Source of the DNA: Enterobacter sichuanensis
GTDB lineage: Bacteria; Pseudomonadota; Gammaproteobacteria; Enterobacterales; Enterobacteriaceae
Direction of reading: 5' to 3'
Length of the DNA stretch: 64,000 bases
Assembly: GCF_002939185.1 (NCBI RefSeq)
Contig: NZ_POVL01000023.1
Location: 1-64,000, forward strand
Under the pieces are notes generated by a model. It did not search any database. It was not told the origin of the DNA and worked only from the letters and a program-made list of their open reading frames with translations. This document shows, in pieces, positions 1 to 8,090 of the stretch. A program made the position numbers and the translations under genes. Within the stretch, counting starts at the first letter, position 1. The number at the start of each line of letters is the position of its first letter.

Positions 1-217
1 CTAACTCAATCATTGCGTAAGATTTCTTTTCCCGTTCGCTGGACGCTTTGGAATGATTGAGCTATGTTAAAAATGTCTTAGATTACAGCGACTGTGAGAG
101 CAGCGCTGGGGCTTTGTAACGTAGCAGGGCTGTCTGTTCGCGATGCGCATAATTGTGCAGAACCTGGCAGGCACTGTTCGAATTTGTGCGGCGGATCGAG
201 ACATGTTTAAAAATGGC

Positions 218-246
218 TTGCCATATTAAACATTGTGTGTGATAAC
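218..246 (+). promoter_or_regulatory. Possible yobF-cspC promoter
   Basis: A TTGCCA hexamer at 218-223 and GATAAC at 241-246 are separated by 17 bases and sit 34 bases before yobF. The match to sigma-70 hexamers is moderate. The stretch 1-217 has no convincing gene; it is presumably the intergenic or leader region ahead of yobF-cspC. Confidence 0.3.
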
Positions 247-279
247 ACGTTTTGGGTCAAACGAGGTACAGTTCTGTTT

Positions 280-411
280 ATGTGTGGCATTTTCAGTAAA
301 GAAGTCCTGAGTAAACACGTTGTCGTTGAATACCGCTTCTCTGCCGAACCTTATATTAGTGCCTCATGCAGTAATGTCTCAGTTTTATCTCAGTTAATGC
401 CTGCGGGCTAA
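280..411 (+). CDS. yobF: Small protein YobF (DUF2527)
   Basis: This 43-residue ORF begins [12 protein letters not shown] and matches E. coli YobF through about residue 37, then ends differently (SQLMPAG), so it is a few residues shorter than the 47-residue E. coli protein. It lies 25 bases upstream of cspC on the same strand, which is the arrangement in E. coli, where the two are co-transcribed and yobF is linked to heat and stress responses. The coding strand is supported by the conserved peptide. Biochemical function is unknown. The gene is easily missed because of its size. Confidence 0.85.
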   Translation: MCGIFSKEVLSKHVVVEYRFSAEPYISASCSNVSVLSQLMPAG

Positions 412-436
412 GAAAACACTCTAAGGAATTTTGCAA

Positions 437-646
437 ATGGCAAAGATTAAAGGTCAAGTTAAGTGGTTCAACGAGTCTAAAGGTTTTGGTTTCATTACTC
501 CTGCTGACGGCAGCAAAGACGTGTTCGTACACTTCTCTGCAATCCAGGGTAACGGCTTCAAAACTCTGGCTGAAGGCCAGAACGTTGAGTTCGAAATTCA
601 GGATGGCCAGAAAGGCCCTGCTGCAGTTAACGTAACTGCTATCTGA
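437..646 (+). CDS. cspC: Cold-shock-like protein CspC
   Basis: The 69-residue product starts [20 protein letters not shown] and is essentially identical to E. coli CspC. It is a single cold-shock-domain beta barrel that binds single-stranded RNA and DNA, with RNP1 (KGFGFI) and RNP2 (VFVHF) both intact. CspC is a constitutive, non-cold-induced family member that affects stability of stress mRNAs such as rpoS. The ATG at 437 is preferred over the in-frame TTG at 431 because it has AAGGAA upstream and gives the family length. A strong terminator follows. Confidence 0.97.
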
Positions 647-692
647 TCGAACCGCTGCTGACTGAAACGCGCCGCGTTTCAATCTCAGATAT

Positions 693-720
693 AAAGCCTC
701 GCATCACGCGGGGCTTTTTT
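693..720 (+). terminator. Terminator of yobF-cspC
   Basis: A nine-pair stem AAGCCTCGC / GCGGGGCTT (one G-T pair) with loop ATCAC is followed by six T residues. It closes the yobF-cspC unit. A second small hairpin lies just upstream at 663-679. Confidence 0.85.
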
Positions 721-865
721 ATGTCCCTTATCTTTCAAAATATTACGATCTGCGGCCTTGTTAGTAACTTGTTGCAAAGCTGCGAGGTTCGTAGCACTGT
801 TTTGCCACCTTCTTACCGGCTTTTCCCGTTAAATCAGGGCGTTGTTTTACAGCCCTGGGGTACAG

Positions 866-2584
866 GTGAAAAAGAAATTGATAACGGCCGCCGGAAATTT
901 CACCCCGGCGCGTTTTGCTCTGCTCTGTCTGGCGATTTTTTGTAGTCTGGCGTTTCTGTTGGGCCGCGTTGCCTGGCTGCAAATCGTCAAGCCTGACAAT
1001 CTGGTGAAGCAGGAAGATATGCGCTCCCTCCGTCAGCTGGCGATTGATGCGCCGCGCGGCATGATAATGGATCGCGAAGGTCGTCCGCTGGCGGTGAGTG
1101 TGCCCGTCCGGGCCGTCTGGGCCGATCCCAAAACGGTGCTGGCAAAAGGAGGCGTCGGCGTTGATGAACGCTGGCAGGCGTTAGCGAACGCGCTGCATCT
1201 CTCGCTGGATACCCTCTCGGCACGCATCAACGCCAATCCCCAGGGGCGTTTTATTTACCTGGCCCGCCAGGTGGATCCCGCGCAGGCAAAGTGGATCGAC
1301 AAACTGAATTTGCCCGGCATTAATTTACGCGATGAGTCCCGCCGTTTTTATCCGGCCGGCCATGTGGCCGCGAACCTGATTGGTTTCACCAACATCGACG
1401 GGCAGGGCATTGAAGGTGTAGAGAAGAGCTTCAATACGCAACTGACCGGCAAGGCAGGGGTGCGGCAGGTGAGGGAAGACCGCTATGGTCGCGTGGTTGA
1501 AAACCTGACAGAAGTTGCCCCTGTACCGGCGCATAACATCCAGTTGAGTATTGACGAGCGGCTGCAAACCATCACCGAAGATGCACTCGATAATGCCGTG
1601 GTCTGGAATAAGGCCGAGTCAGGCGCCTCCGTATTAATAAATATCCCCACCGGGGAAATACTCGCCATGGCCAGCTATCCGGATTTCAACCCCAATAACC
1701 GGGAAGGGGCGACAATAAACGATTTTCGCAATCGTGCGATCAGCGATACGTTCGAACCTGGTTCGACCGTCAAACCGCTGGTGCTGATGACCGCCCTGCA
1801 GCAGGGGCTGGTCAAGCCGGACAGCGTGATTGACACGCACCCGTACACCCTTGACGGGCATCGTATCCGCGACGTCGGTTACTATCCCGAACTGACCATG
1901 ACAGGCATTCTGCAAAAATCGAGCGACACAGGCGTGTCCCGCCTCTCCCTGGCAATGCCGGTCCAGCATCTTCTCGACACCTATCGAAACTTTGGTTTTG
2001 GCACCCCAACCGAGCTTGGCCTGACGGGGGAGAGCGCGGGACTGTTGCCGCAGCGTAAATACTGTAGCCAGCTCGACCGCGCGACCTTTGCTTTCGGCTA
2101 CGGGCTGATGGTCACGCCGCTGCAGCTGGCGCACGTCTACGCCACCATTGGTGGCTTCGGGCTTGAGCGTCCTCTTTCCATTACCCGTATTGATCCCCCC
2201 GTTATGGGCCACCGCGTTATGCCAGAAGAGATTGCGCATGAGGTAGAGCACATGATGGAGAGCGTCGCGCTACCCGGCGGCGGCGGGGTGAAGGCCGCCG
2301 TGCGCGATTACAGGGTAGCGGTGAAAACCGGTACGGCAAAGAAAATTGATGATAGCGGAAAATATGTCGATAAATACGTCGCCTACACCGCGGGCGTTGC
2401 TCCTGCCAGCGATCCGCGCTTTGCCCTGGTGGTGGTGATTAACGACCCGCAAAACGGGGCATACTATGGGGGGGCCGTCTCTGCTCCCGTCTTCAGCGAG
2501 ATTATGGGTAACGTGCTACGTCTGGAAAATGTGAAACCTGACGGCTTACCGGCGGGCTCCGATCACCTGATCGTTATGCGCTAA
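866..2584 (+). CDS. Second FtsI-type penicillin-binding protein (PBP3SAL-like)
   Basis: The 572-residue product is a class B penicillin-binding protein of the FtsI (PBP3) type: short cytoplasmic tail, one membrane helix near residues 18-40, pedestal domain, then transpeptidase. Active-site motifs are STVK at 300-303, SSD at 352-354 and KTG at 487-489. It would crosslink septal peptidoglycan in the periplasm. It is not in the dcw division cluster, so it is a paralogue. Its place between cspC and rlmA is that of Salmonella PBP3SAL, an alternative divisome synthase active at acidic pH. The GTG at 866, preceded by GGGG, is preferred to the TTG at 842 because it restores an N-terminus starting with basic residues as in FtsI. 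The SxN motif of FtsI reads SSD here; Asp at that position is known from PBP2. Acid-specific function is an inference from orthology. Confidence 0.88.
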   Translation: MKKKLITAAGNFTPARFALLCLAIFCSLAFLLGRVAWLQIVKPDNLVKQEDMRSLRQLAIDAPRGMIMDREGRPLAVSVPVRAVWADPKTVLAKGGVGVDERWQALANALHLSLDTLSARINANPQGRFIYLARQVDPAQAKWIDKLNLPGINLRDESRRFYPAGHVAANLIGFTNIDGQGIEGVEKSFNTQLTGKAGVRQVREDRYGRVVENLTEVAPVPAHNIQLSIDERLQTITEDALDNAVVWNKAESGASVLINIPTGEILAMASYPDFNPNNREGATINDFRNRAISDTFEPGSTVKPLVLMTALQQGLVKPDSVIDTHPYTLDGHRIRDVGYYPELTMTGILQKSSDTGVSRLSLAMPVQHLLDTYRNFGFGTPTELGLTGESAGLLPQRKYCSQLDRATFAFGYGLMVTPLQLAHVYATIGGFGLERPLSITRIDPPVMGHRVMPEEIAHEVEHMMESVALPGGGGVKAAVRDYRVAVKTGTAKKIDDSGKYVDKYVAYTAGVAPASDPRFALVVVINDPQNGAYYGGAVSAPVFSEIMGNVLRLENVKPDGLPAGSDHLIVMR

Positions 2585-2649
2585 CCGGGCGTTTATAACC
2601 AGGGCGAATAGCGGTACACTTCGCCCTTTGATTATGCTCCGGAGTCACC

Positions 2650-3465
2650 ATGTCCTTCAGTTGTCCCCTTTGCCACGCGGCCCTGACGCGTTCAGATAAA
2701 AGTTATACCTGTCCGCAGGGGCATCAGTTTGATATGGCGAAAGAAGGCTACGTAAATCTTCTGCCGGTGCAGCACAAGCGCTCCCGCGATCCAGGCGACA
2801 GCGCAGAGATGATGCAGGCGCGCCGTGCGTTTCTTGATGCCGGGCATTATCTGCCGCTGCGTGAGACGGTCGCACATACACTGAATGACATCCTCGCTGG
2901 CTCAGCAACCGCCCTGCTCGATATCGGCTGTGGGGAAGGGTACTACACCGCACGGTTTGCGGAGATTGCACGTGAGAAGGGCGCGCAGACCTTCGGTCTG
3001 GATGTATCGAAAGTGGCGATTCGCGCGGCGGCAAAGCGTTACGCTGACGTGACGTTCTGTGTGGCGTCCAGCCACCGGCTGCCGTTTGACGATGCCAGCA
3101 TGGACGCGGTTGTGCGCATTTACGCGCCCTGTAAGGCCGAGGAACTGGCGCGCGTAGTGAAGCCTGGCGGATGGGTGGTTACCGTGACGCCAGGACCGCG
3201 TCATCTGATAGAGCTGAAGGGGCTAATCTACGATGAGGTGCGTCTGCATGCTCCCCATTCAGAACAGCTGGCCGGTTTTGCCCTGAAGCAGGCGCAAACC
3301 GTCGCGTATGAGATGACGCTGAAGGGAGAAGAGGCCAGCGCGCTGTTGCAGATGACGCCGTTCGCGTGGCGGGCAAAACCGGAGGTGTGGGAAACGCTAG
3401 CGGCGCAGTCCACATTCCGCTGCCAGACGGATTTCAGTATCCACATCTGGCAGCGCGAAGATTAA
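2650..3465 (+). CDS. rlmA: 23S rRNA (guanine-745-N1)-methyltransferase RlmA
   Basis: The 271-residue product methylates N1 of G745 in helix 35 of 23S rRNA using S-adenosylmethionine. An N-terminal zinc finger is visible (C5, C8, C21, H25), followed by a Rossmann methyltransferase domain with motif [12 protein letters not shown] near residue 90. Length and sequence fit E. coli RlmA. An upstream GGAG supports the ATG at 2650. It overlaps the convergent mntP stop codon by four bases, as compact neighbours. Confidence 0.96.
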   Translation: MSFSCPLCHAALTRSDKSYTCPQGHQFDMAKEGYVNLLPVQHKRSRDPGDSAEMMQARRAFLDAGHYLPLRETVAHTLNDILAGSATALLDIGCGEGYYTARFAEIAREKGAQTFGLDVSKVAIRAAAKRYADVTFCVASSHRLPFDDASMDAVVRIYAPCKAEELARVVKPGGWVVTVTPGPRHLIELKGLIYDEVRLHAPHSEQLAGFALKQAQTVAYEMTLKGEEASALLQMTPFAWRAKPEVWETLAAQSTFRCQTDFSIHIWQRED

Positions 3466-4028
3466 CCAGCGAAGTGTGCCCAGAGGATCTGGGCGCCAAT
3501 GCCAATTAACACAATCCCCCCCAGGATCTCGGCGCGTTTACCCAGCAGCGGGCCGATAAACCGTCCGACCATCATGCCCAGCGTGGACATAATCAGCGTG
3601 GCACAGCCAATGGCCAGCGCGGTGGCGATAATATTGACCTGCAGGAATGCCAGACCGACGCCGACGGCCATCGCATCCAGGCTGGTGGCGATGGCCGTCG
3701 TGACCAGCAGCCAGAATCCGTGGCGGTGCTGAGGCTCCTCGGCGTCATCATCACTACCGCGAAAACCTTCAATCACCATTCGACCGCCGAGAAATACCAG
3801 CAGGACAAACGCAATCCAGTGGTTCCACTCTAATATAAACTGGCTTGCGAGCATGCCCAGGCCCCAGCCGATAAGCGGAGTCAGCGTTTCGATAGCGCCA
3901 AAAATGAGACCGGTACGCAGGGCTTCTGAGAATTTAGGTTTGTGAAGCGTGGCGCCTTTTCCGATGGAAGCAGCAAACGCGTCCATGGACATGCCAAAAG
4001 CGAGAAGGATCGTAGCGGAGATATTCAT
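3462..4028 (-). CDS. mntP: Manganese efflux pump MntP
   Basis: This 188-residue integral membrane protein with about six helices exports Mn2+ from the cytoplasm and prevents manganese toxicity. It is nearly identical to E. coli MntP (formerly YebN), including the helix-embedded acidic residues in [10 protein letters not shown] and TSLDAMAVG and the repeated DUF204 architecture. The start at 4028 gives the family length; a longer open frame upstream runs through the riboswitch leader and is not coding. Control appears dual: a yybP-ykoY manganese riboswitch in the leader and two MntR-box-like palindromes further upstream. Confidence 0.97.
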   Translation of the reverse strand: MNISATILLAFGMSMDAFAASIGKGATLHKPKFSEALRTGLIFGAIETLTPLIGWGLGMLASQFILEWNHWIAFVLLVFLGGRMVIEGFRGSDDDAEEPQHRHGFWLLVTTAIATSLDAMAVGVGLAFLQVNIIATALAIGCATLIMSTLGMMVGRFIGPLLGKRAEILGGIVLIGIGAQILWAHFAG

Positions 4029-4109
4029 AACAGCGTCCAGACCGGGGATATCCATATGACACATCACTGCCCCCAGTAAACAGCAGTTGATGTATCTATG
4101 GTCTCGCCT

Positions 4110-4144
4110 GATCGCACTGCACAGAAAATGTGCTGATAGCGATC
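4110..4144 (-). promoter_or_regulatory. Long hairpin after the Mn2+ aptamer (candidate expression platform)
   Basis: On the minus strand GATCGC pairs with GCGATC, enclosing GCACA-TTTTC-TGTGC. The structure directly follows the aptamer core and could be the element that switches between conformations. It has no T-run, so control would more likely be translational or by an antitermination-independent route. This is inference from base pairing by eye. Confidence 0.4.
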
Positions 4145-4232
4145 CGTACGTGCCACGTTTTTCAACGAGTATGTTGACACGCACATTTCCTGCGCACAGG
4201 AAATCGGCTACTCCCCAACGACGGGCGCAACC
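4131..4232 (-). ncRNA. yybP-ykoY manganese riboswitch in the mntP leader
   Basis: Read on the minus strand, the leader contains the invariant GGGGAGTAGC (4216-4207) and, after a short hairpin (TTTCCTGTGCGCAGGAAA), the second conserved strand GTGTCAACATACTCGTT, then the pairing ACGTGGCACGTAC. These match the yybP-ykoY aptamer that senses Mn2+ upstream of mntP in E. coli. Boundaries are approximate. It lies about 100 bases before the mntP start. Confidence 0.9.
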
Positions 4233-4290
4233 TTAACATATTTTGAGAATATAAAACAACAATGAAGAAGCATTATTTAGACTGATGATT

Positions 4291-4309
4291 GATAACGATT
4301 TTCATTTGT
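4291..4309. promoter_or_regulatory. Possible Fur-box-like sequence in the mntP promoter region
   Basis: Nineteen bases starting GATAACGATTTTCATT match the Fur consensus at about 13 of 19 positions. It lies between the MntR-box-like palindromes and the riboswitch, where the mntP promoter is expected. The match is weak in AT-rich DNA. Confidence 0.2.
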
Positions 4310-4357
4310 CTTTAAGCGTGAAAATAACGTTAAAAAAAGCGATCAAATTAACGGTTG

Positions 4358-4379
4358 GGATATAGCTCAGGCTATATTT
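4358..4379. promoter_or_regulatory. MntR-box-like palindrome 1
   Basis: ATATAGC-TCAG-GCTATAT is a perfect seven-base inverted repeat with a four-base centre. It matches the core of the E. coli MntR box (ATAGC-N4-GCTAT). MntR with bound Mn2+ activates mntP in E. coli, so position upstream of mntP fits. Confidence 0.65.
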
Positions 4380-4398
4380 CGTGTGCGAATCAGACACA

Positions 4399-4420
4399 GA
4401 ATATAGCCGATGCTATATAT
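4399..4420. promoter_or_regulatory. MntR-box-like palindrome 2
   Basis: ATATAGC-CGAT-GCTATAT repeats the arms of the first palindrome exactly. Centre-to-centre distance is 41 bases, close to four helical turns, so two dimers would bind the same face. It lies just six bases from the yobD stop codon. Confidence 0.6.
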
Positions 4421-4425
4421 CTAAC

Positions 4426-4884
4426 TCACTGAGTTTTAACAAGTAAGTGGTATATCTTTTCCAGGTCGTCAATATTCTTCACCCGAATAAGCAGGCGGCG
4501 CTGTTCTAATTGCATCACCAGCACACCGTCTTCGGATAAATTCATCTCTTTAATACGGTTATATTCTATCCAGACATTGGCGAAGAAAAACCCACGGGAT
4601 TTAAAAATGATTTTTGGCGTGCGGATCCAGAACAGATAAATCGCCATTAATGCCAGCGCACATAATAACCATGTGGTTAATATTGCACCATGGCTGGTAA
4701 CGTTATTGTAAATCAGAATGACGATCAGACCCGCGAAGATAAACGCATCCACGCGTCCGCGTCGCAGAAGGGGAAGGGAGAGCAGCGTCTCGCCGTGGCG
4801 GCGGGGCATGATGAACTCGTCATAGATCGCGTAAGCCAGAAGGGCAACAATAAATAAAACCAGTACGATGTCCGTGACAGCCAT
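4426..4884 (-). CDS. yobD: Inner membrane protein YobD (DUF986)
   Basis: The 152-residue product has an N-terminal hydrophobic helix ([19 protein letters not shown]), two further helices around residues 50-85, and a basic soluble C-terminal part. It matches the E. coli inner membrane protein YobD of the UPF0266 family, whose function is unknown. It lies 55 bases downstream of manZ on the same strand, as in E. coli, and may be read through from manXYZ. Confidence 0.92.
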   Translation of the reverse strand: MAVTDIVLVLFIVALLAYAIYDEFIMPRRHGETLLSLPLLRRGRVDAFIFAGLIVILIYNNVTSHGAILTTWLLCALALMAIYLFWIRTPKIIFKSRGFFFANVWIEYNRIKEMNLSEDGVLVMQLEQRRLLIRVKNIDDLEKIYHLLVKTQ

Positions 4885-4890
4885 TCATCC

Positions 4891-4932
4891 TCCAGATAAA
4901 AAAAGCCGGGGGCATGCCCCCGGCGGTTAACG
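4891..4932 (-). terminator. Attenuator-like hairpin between manZ and yobD
   Basis: The sequence AAAGCCGGGGGCATGCCCCCGGC is a strong GC-rich hairpin (GCCGGGGGCATGCCCCCGGC is fully self-complementary). On the plus strand it is preceded by seven A residues, giving a T-run on the minus strand, so it is a good intrinsic terminator after manXYZ and yobD would then need read-through or its own promoter. Confidence 0.7.
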
Positions 4933-4939
4933 CATTGTA

Positions 4940-5791
4940 TTACAGACCCAGCAGACCGACAGCGTAGCCCGCGATACCGATGACGAAGAAGCCAACGATA
5001 ATCCACAACGGGTTCACTTTTTTACGCAGCAGCCACATACAGGCGAAGGTTAACAGCAGCGGCACCAGGCCAGGCATCAGCTGGTCGAGGATGGTCTGCA
5101 CGGTGGTCACACGGGTTTGACCATCCTGGCCCGTGATGGTCGACACCACCAGCGGGATGTTCACGTGCGTCCACTTGTTGACCAGCGCCCCCATGACAAA
5201 CAGGCCGAGGATGGATGCCCCCTCAGTCAGTTTCTGCAGGAAGCCGCCGCCCATGTCCTTAACAATGTCCACCCCTTTACGGTAGCCGTAGGCCACGCCG
5301 TAATAACGGGTCAGCAGACGCACGGCGTTGAACAGAATGAAGAACAGCAGTGGGCCAAGCAGGCTGCCGCTCATCGCGATACCAGCACCCAGCGCCGCGA
5401 AGACCGGACGAACGGTACCCCAGAAGATAGGGTCACCCACGCCTGCCAGCGGACCCATCAGACCGACTTTGATACCGTTGATGGCACCATCGTCAATCTC
5501 TGCGCCGTTCGCACGCTGCTCTTCCATCGCAAGCGTTACGCCCAGAACGGGAGCCGCGACATACGGATGAGTGTTAAAAAATTCTAGGTGACGCTTAATC
5601 GCCTGACGGCGGGCTTCGTTATTTTCCGGGTACAGGCGTTTGATCGCCGGCACCATGGAGAAGCAGAAACCGAGCGCCTGCATACGTTCGAAGTTCCATG
5701 AACCCTGAAACAGGTTAGAACGGATGAACACGCCACGAATATCACCCGGAGTGAGTTTTTTCTCGGTGGTAGTTTTTGTCATATCAACCAT
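4940..5791 (-). CDS. manZ: Mannose PTS permease component IID
   Basis: The product (283 residues from the ATG at 5791) is the IID membrane subunit of the mannose-family phosphotransferase system, which with ManY forms the channel importing mannose, glucose and amino sugars. Signature stretches RSNLFQGSWNFERMQ and GDPIFWGTVRPV match E. coli ManZ almost exactly. A GTG three codons earlier at 5800 is the alternative start; the ATG has AGGTGA at good spacing. It follows manY by about a dozen bases in the manXYZ operon. Confidence 0.97.
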   Translation of the reverse strand: MVDMTKTTTEKKLTPGDIRGVFIRSNLFQGSWNFERMQALGFCFSMVPAIKRLYPENNEARRQAIKRHLEFFNTHPYVAAPVLGVTLAMEEQRANGAEIDDGAINGIKVGLMGPLAGVGDPIFWGTVRPVFAALGAGIAMSGSLLGPLLFFILFNAVRLLTRYYGVAYGYRKGVDIVKDMGGGFLQKLTEGASILGLFVMGALVNKWTHVNIPLVVSTITGQDGQTRVTTVQTILDQLMPGLVPLLLTFACMWLLRKKVNPLWIIVGFFVIGIAGYAVGLLGL

Positions 5792-5803
5792 TTCGCTCAC
5801 CTG

Positions 5804-6604
5804 TTAGTCCAGTTCGTTATCGAGATCGTTGTTACCAGCAGCCTGCGCTGGGGCACCCGCGACGCGGTTATATTTCGGGCTGAGCTGGATGTAGAGAATC
5901 GCCATCACTGCACCAATCACACCCAGTGCAACCAGGTTGAAGTTGGTGAATGCCGCGGTCACGAAGCCGAGGTAGAAGAACGGCATCAGGTAGCCTGCGC
6001 GCATCATATTGATGACCATCGCATAACCGACAACCACGATCATACCGCCCGCGATGTTCAGACCACTGGTGACCACTTCAGGGATGGCGTTGAGCATGCC
6101 CTGAACTTCGCTGGTCCCCACAGAAATCGCGACGATCACGGCCGGAATGGCGATACGCATCGCCTGCAGGAACAGGGACGATACGTGGATCCAGGAGAGC
6201 GCCGTGAGGTTGCCGTTTTCGGCCGCCTTATCCGCTGCGTGCTGGAAGGCCACGGTGATCGTACGCACGATGATGGTCAGTACCTGGCCTGCTGCGGCCA
6301 GTGGGATCGCCAGGGCGATACCGGCACCGATACTCTGATGACCGGCAATAACCAGAACGGTAGAAATAATGGACGCCAGCGCGGCATCAGGCGCAACCGC
6401 CGCACCGATGTTCATCCAGCCCAGGGCGATCATTTCCAGGGTACCACCGATGATGATACCGGTTTTCATGTCACCCAGAACGGCACCAATCAACGTACAG
6501 GCCACCAGAGGGCGGTGGAACTGAAATTCATCAAGTACGGACTCCATACCCGCAATACACGCGACGATGAACACCAGCACAATCTGAAGAGTGGTAATCT
6601 CCAT
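5804..6604 (-). CDS. manY: Mannose PTS permease component IIC
   Basis: The 266-residue polytopic IIC subunit forms the sugar channel together with ManZ. It begins MEITTLQIVLVFIVACIAG and contains GMESVLDEFQFHRPLVACTLIG, matching E. coli ManY throughout. The cytoplasmic C-terminal tail has an Asn/Asp-rich end. It lies 47 bases after manX. ManYZ is also a docking site for some phages and bacteriocins in E. coli. Confidence 0.97.
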   Translation of the reverse strand: MEITTLQIVLVFIVACIAGMESVLDEFQFHRPLVACTLIGAVLGDMKTGIIIGGTLEMIALGWMNIGAAVAPDAALASIISTVLVIAGHQSIGAGIALAIPLAAAGQVLTIIVRTITVAFQHAADKAAENGNLTALSWIHVSSLFLQAMRIAIPAVIVAISVGTSEVQGMLNAIPEVVTSGLNIAGGMIVVVGYAMVINMMRAGYLMPFFYLGFVTAAFTNFNLVALGVIGAVMAILYIQLSPKYNRVAGAPAQAAGNNDLDNELD

Positions 6605-6651
6605 TGTACTTCTCCTATTACATAAGCATTATGTGAAAAACCGGCGCGGGC

Positions 6652-7617
6652 TTATTTCCCAACTTTGCCGATCAAATCCATCATTTTCAGTTTCGGGTCC
6701 GTGGAAACCTTACGGGCTTCCAGTTCAATACCGCGCGCATTCAGCTTGTTAAATGCCTCGATATCTTTCGCATCGACTGAAATGGCGTTGTTGACCTGCG
6801 TTTTGCCCTGACGGAATGCCATCCCCCCAATGTTCACGGAAGTGATTTTCACGCCGCCTTCAACAATGCGCTCAACGTCTGTCGGGTTAGTGAACAGGAG
6901 CATCACGCGTTCGCCCGCGTATTTCGGGTTGTTGTAAACGCGAATCATCTTGGCGACATCCACGACGTGCGCGGTAACGCCAGGAGGAGCAACCTGCGTG
7001 AGAAGGGTTTTACGAACGGTGTCGGCGGCCACTTCGTCACTGACCACGATAATGCGACGAACGTTGGTCTCCTTGGTCCAGCGTGTTGCCACCTGGCCAT
7101 GGATTAAACGGTCATCAATACGCGCCAGGCCGATGACCATGTAATCGTTCGGCCCCATCGGTTTTGCTGGCGCTGCCGCTTTCGGTGCCGCAGCAGGCGC
7201 AGGGGCGGGTTTTTCAACCGGCTGTGCTTTCAGGGCTTTCACCCCTTCGCGGCCGGTTTCAACGGCCAGAGCCACCAGTTCATCGAAAGATGGATTGTCG
7301 TCGCGTGCCATGAAGGTTTCCACCAGCATCGGGATATTGACCCCGGCGACAACTTCATAATGCTCTTTATCGACGACAATGCGGCTGGCAGCGTTGAACG
7401 GACTGCCGCCCCATGTATCAACGAGAAACAGCACCCCTTTGCTGGTATCCAGCTTCTCGAGTTGAGCGTTGTACTTCTCAATCAGCGTCTCGGCGTTTTC
7501 ACCGGGAACGAAATCGATCCAGCCGACGTTTTCCTGCTCGCCCAACAGCATCTCTGCCGTTTTGAGTAGCTGCTCAGCAGCCCAACCATGTGTGCCTATG
7601 ACAATAGCAATGGTCAC
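6652..7617 (-). CDS. manX: Mannose PTS EIIAB component
   Basis: The 321-residue cytoplasmic phosphotransfer protein takes phosphate from HPr and passes it to incoming sugar. The IIA domain (residues 1-130) carries the phosphohistidine H10 in VIGTHG; an Ala/Pro-rich linker covers about 132-153; the IIB domain has the second phosphohistidine H173 in DDRLIHGQV. Length is close to the 323 residues of E. coli. It heads manXYZ. The upstream region holds an AT-rich inverted repeat and a CRP-like half site, in line with Mlc and CRP control known in E. coli. Confidence 0.97.
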   Translation of the reverse strand: MTIAIVIGTHGWAAEQLLKTAEMLLGEQENVGWIDFVPGENAETLIEKYNAQLEKLDTSKGVLFLVDTWGGSPFNAASRIVVDKEHYEVVAGVNIPMLVETFMARDDNPSFDELVALAVETGREGVKALKAQPVEKPAPAPAAAPKAAAPAKPMGPNDYMVIGLARIDDRLIHGQVATRWTKETNVRRIIVVSDEVAADTVRKTLLTQVAPPGVTAHVVDVAKMIRVYNNPKYAGERVMLLFTNPTDVERIVEGGVKITSVNIGGMAFRQGKTQVNNAISVDAKDIEAFNKLNARGIELEARKVSTDPKLKMMDLIGKVGK

Positions 7618-7733
7618 TTGCTACCTCCTTTTATTATCATTAATACGCCTGCCAGGCAGACGTACTGAGAATCGTATTGGCGAACCGAATCGATTCAGAT
7701 AAGGGTTAGAGTTAAAAAACTAAGACTTCCGCG

Positions 7734-7779
7734 AATTATTTTAGATAGTGAAAAAATAATTTATGTGATGAAGATCCGT
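7734..7779 (-). promoter_or_regulatory. Candidate Mlc-type operator and CRP-like site upstream of manX
   Basis: AATTATTTT (7734-7742) and AAAATAATT (7753-7761) are perfect inverted arms with a ten-base spacer, in the style of AT-rich Mlc operators. TGTGA at 7764-7768 followed six bases later by TCCGT is a CRP half-site. Both lie 117-162 bases before the manX start. Known Mlc and CRP control of E. coli manXYZ makes this plausible; the exact consensus match was judged by eye. Confidence 0.35.
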
Positions 7780-7880
7780 AATTTAGGTTTCGAAAATCAG
7801 AAATTACTCAACACATATTTCGTCTTTTCGCGTTTTTGCAAAGGAACGTAAATCTTTGCTAAAAACATATTGTCTCTGAT

Positions 7881-8090
7881 ATGTTTAGTCTCCGTTTACT
7901 TGTTCAGGAGTATAGGGCTATAGCCCACTATATGGACCGTCACCGACGTCAGTCATCTTTCAGGCCATCTCGCGCCTTTTTCACCGGCGATCCTCGCCAC
8001 GTATCAACGCTGTCTGCCTCTGTTTTGCCCACATTGCGTGGGGCACCGTTTCGTCATTCCTTTAGCAGGAGCTTGTCATGGAATTCTTAA
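7881..8090 (+). CDS. yoaL: Small leader ORF overlapping yoaE (YoaL-like)
   Basis: A 69-codon ORF starting [21 protein letters not shown] ends 13 bases inside yoaE, in a different frame. E. coli has a small protein gene, yoaL, in this position, reported to be translationally linked to yoaE. Here the ribosome site ahead of 7881 is weak and the product is basic with no recognised domain. The overlap suggests that its translation exposes or reinitiates at the yoaE start. I could not compare it with E. coli YoaL residue by residue. Confidence 0.5.
   Translation: MFSLRLLVQEYRAIAHYMDRHRRQSSFRPSRAFFTGDPRHVSTLSASVLPTLRGAPFRHSFSRSLSWNS

Noticed and set aside
4029-4184. N-terminal extension of MntP by 52 codons
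   Set aside because: The extension crosses the riboswitch and is not conserved; the ATG at 4028 gives the exact family length.
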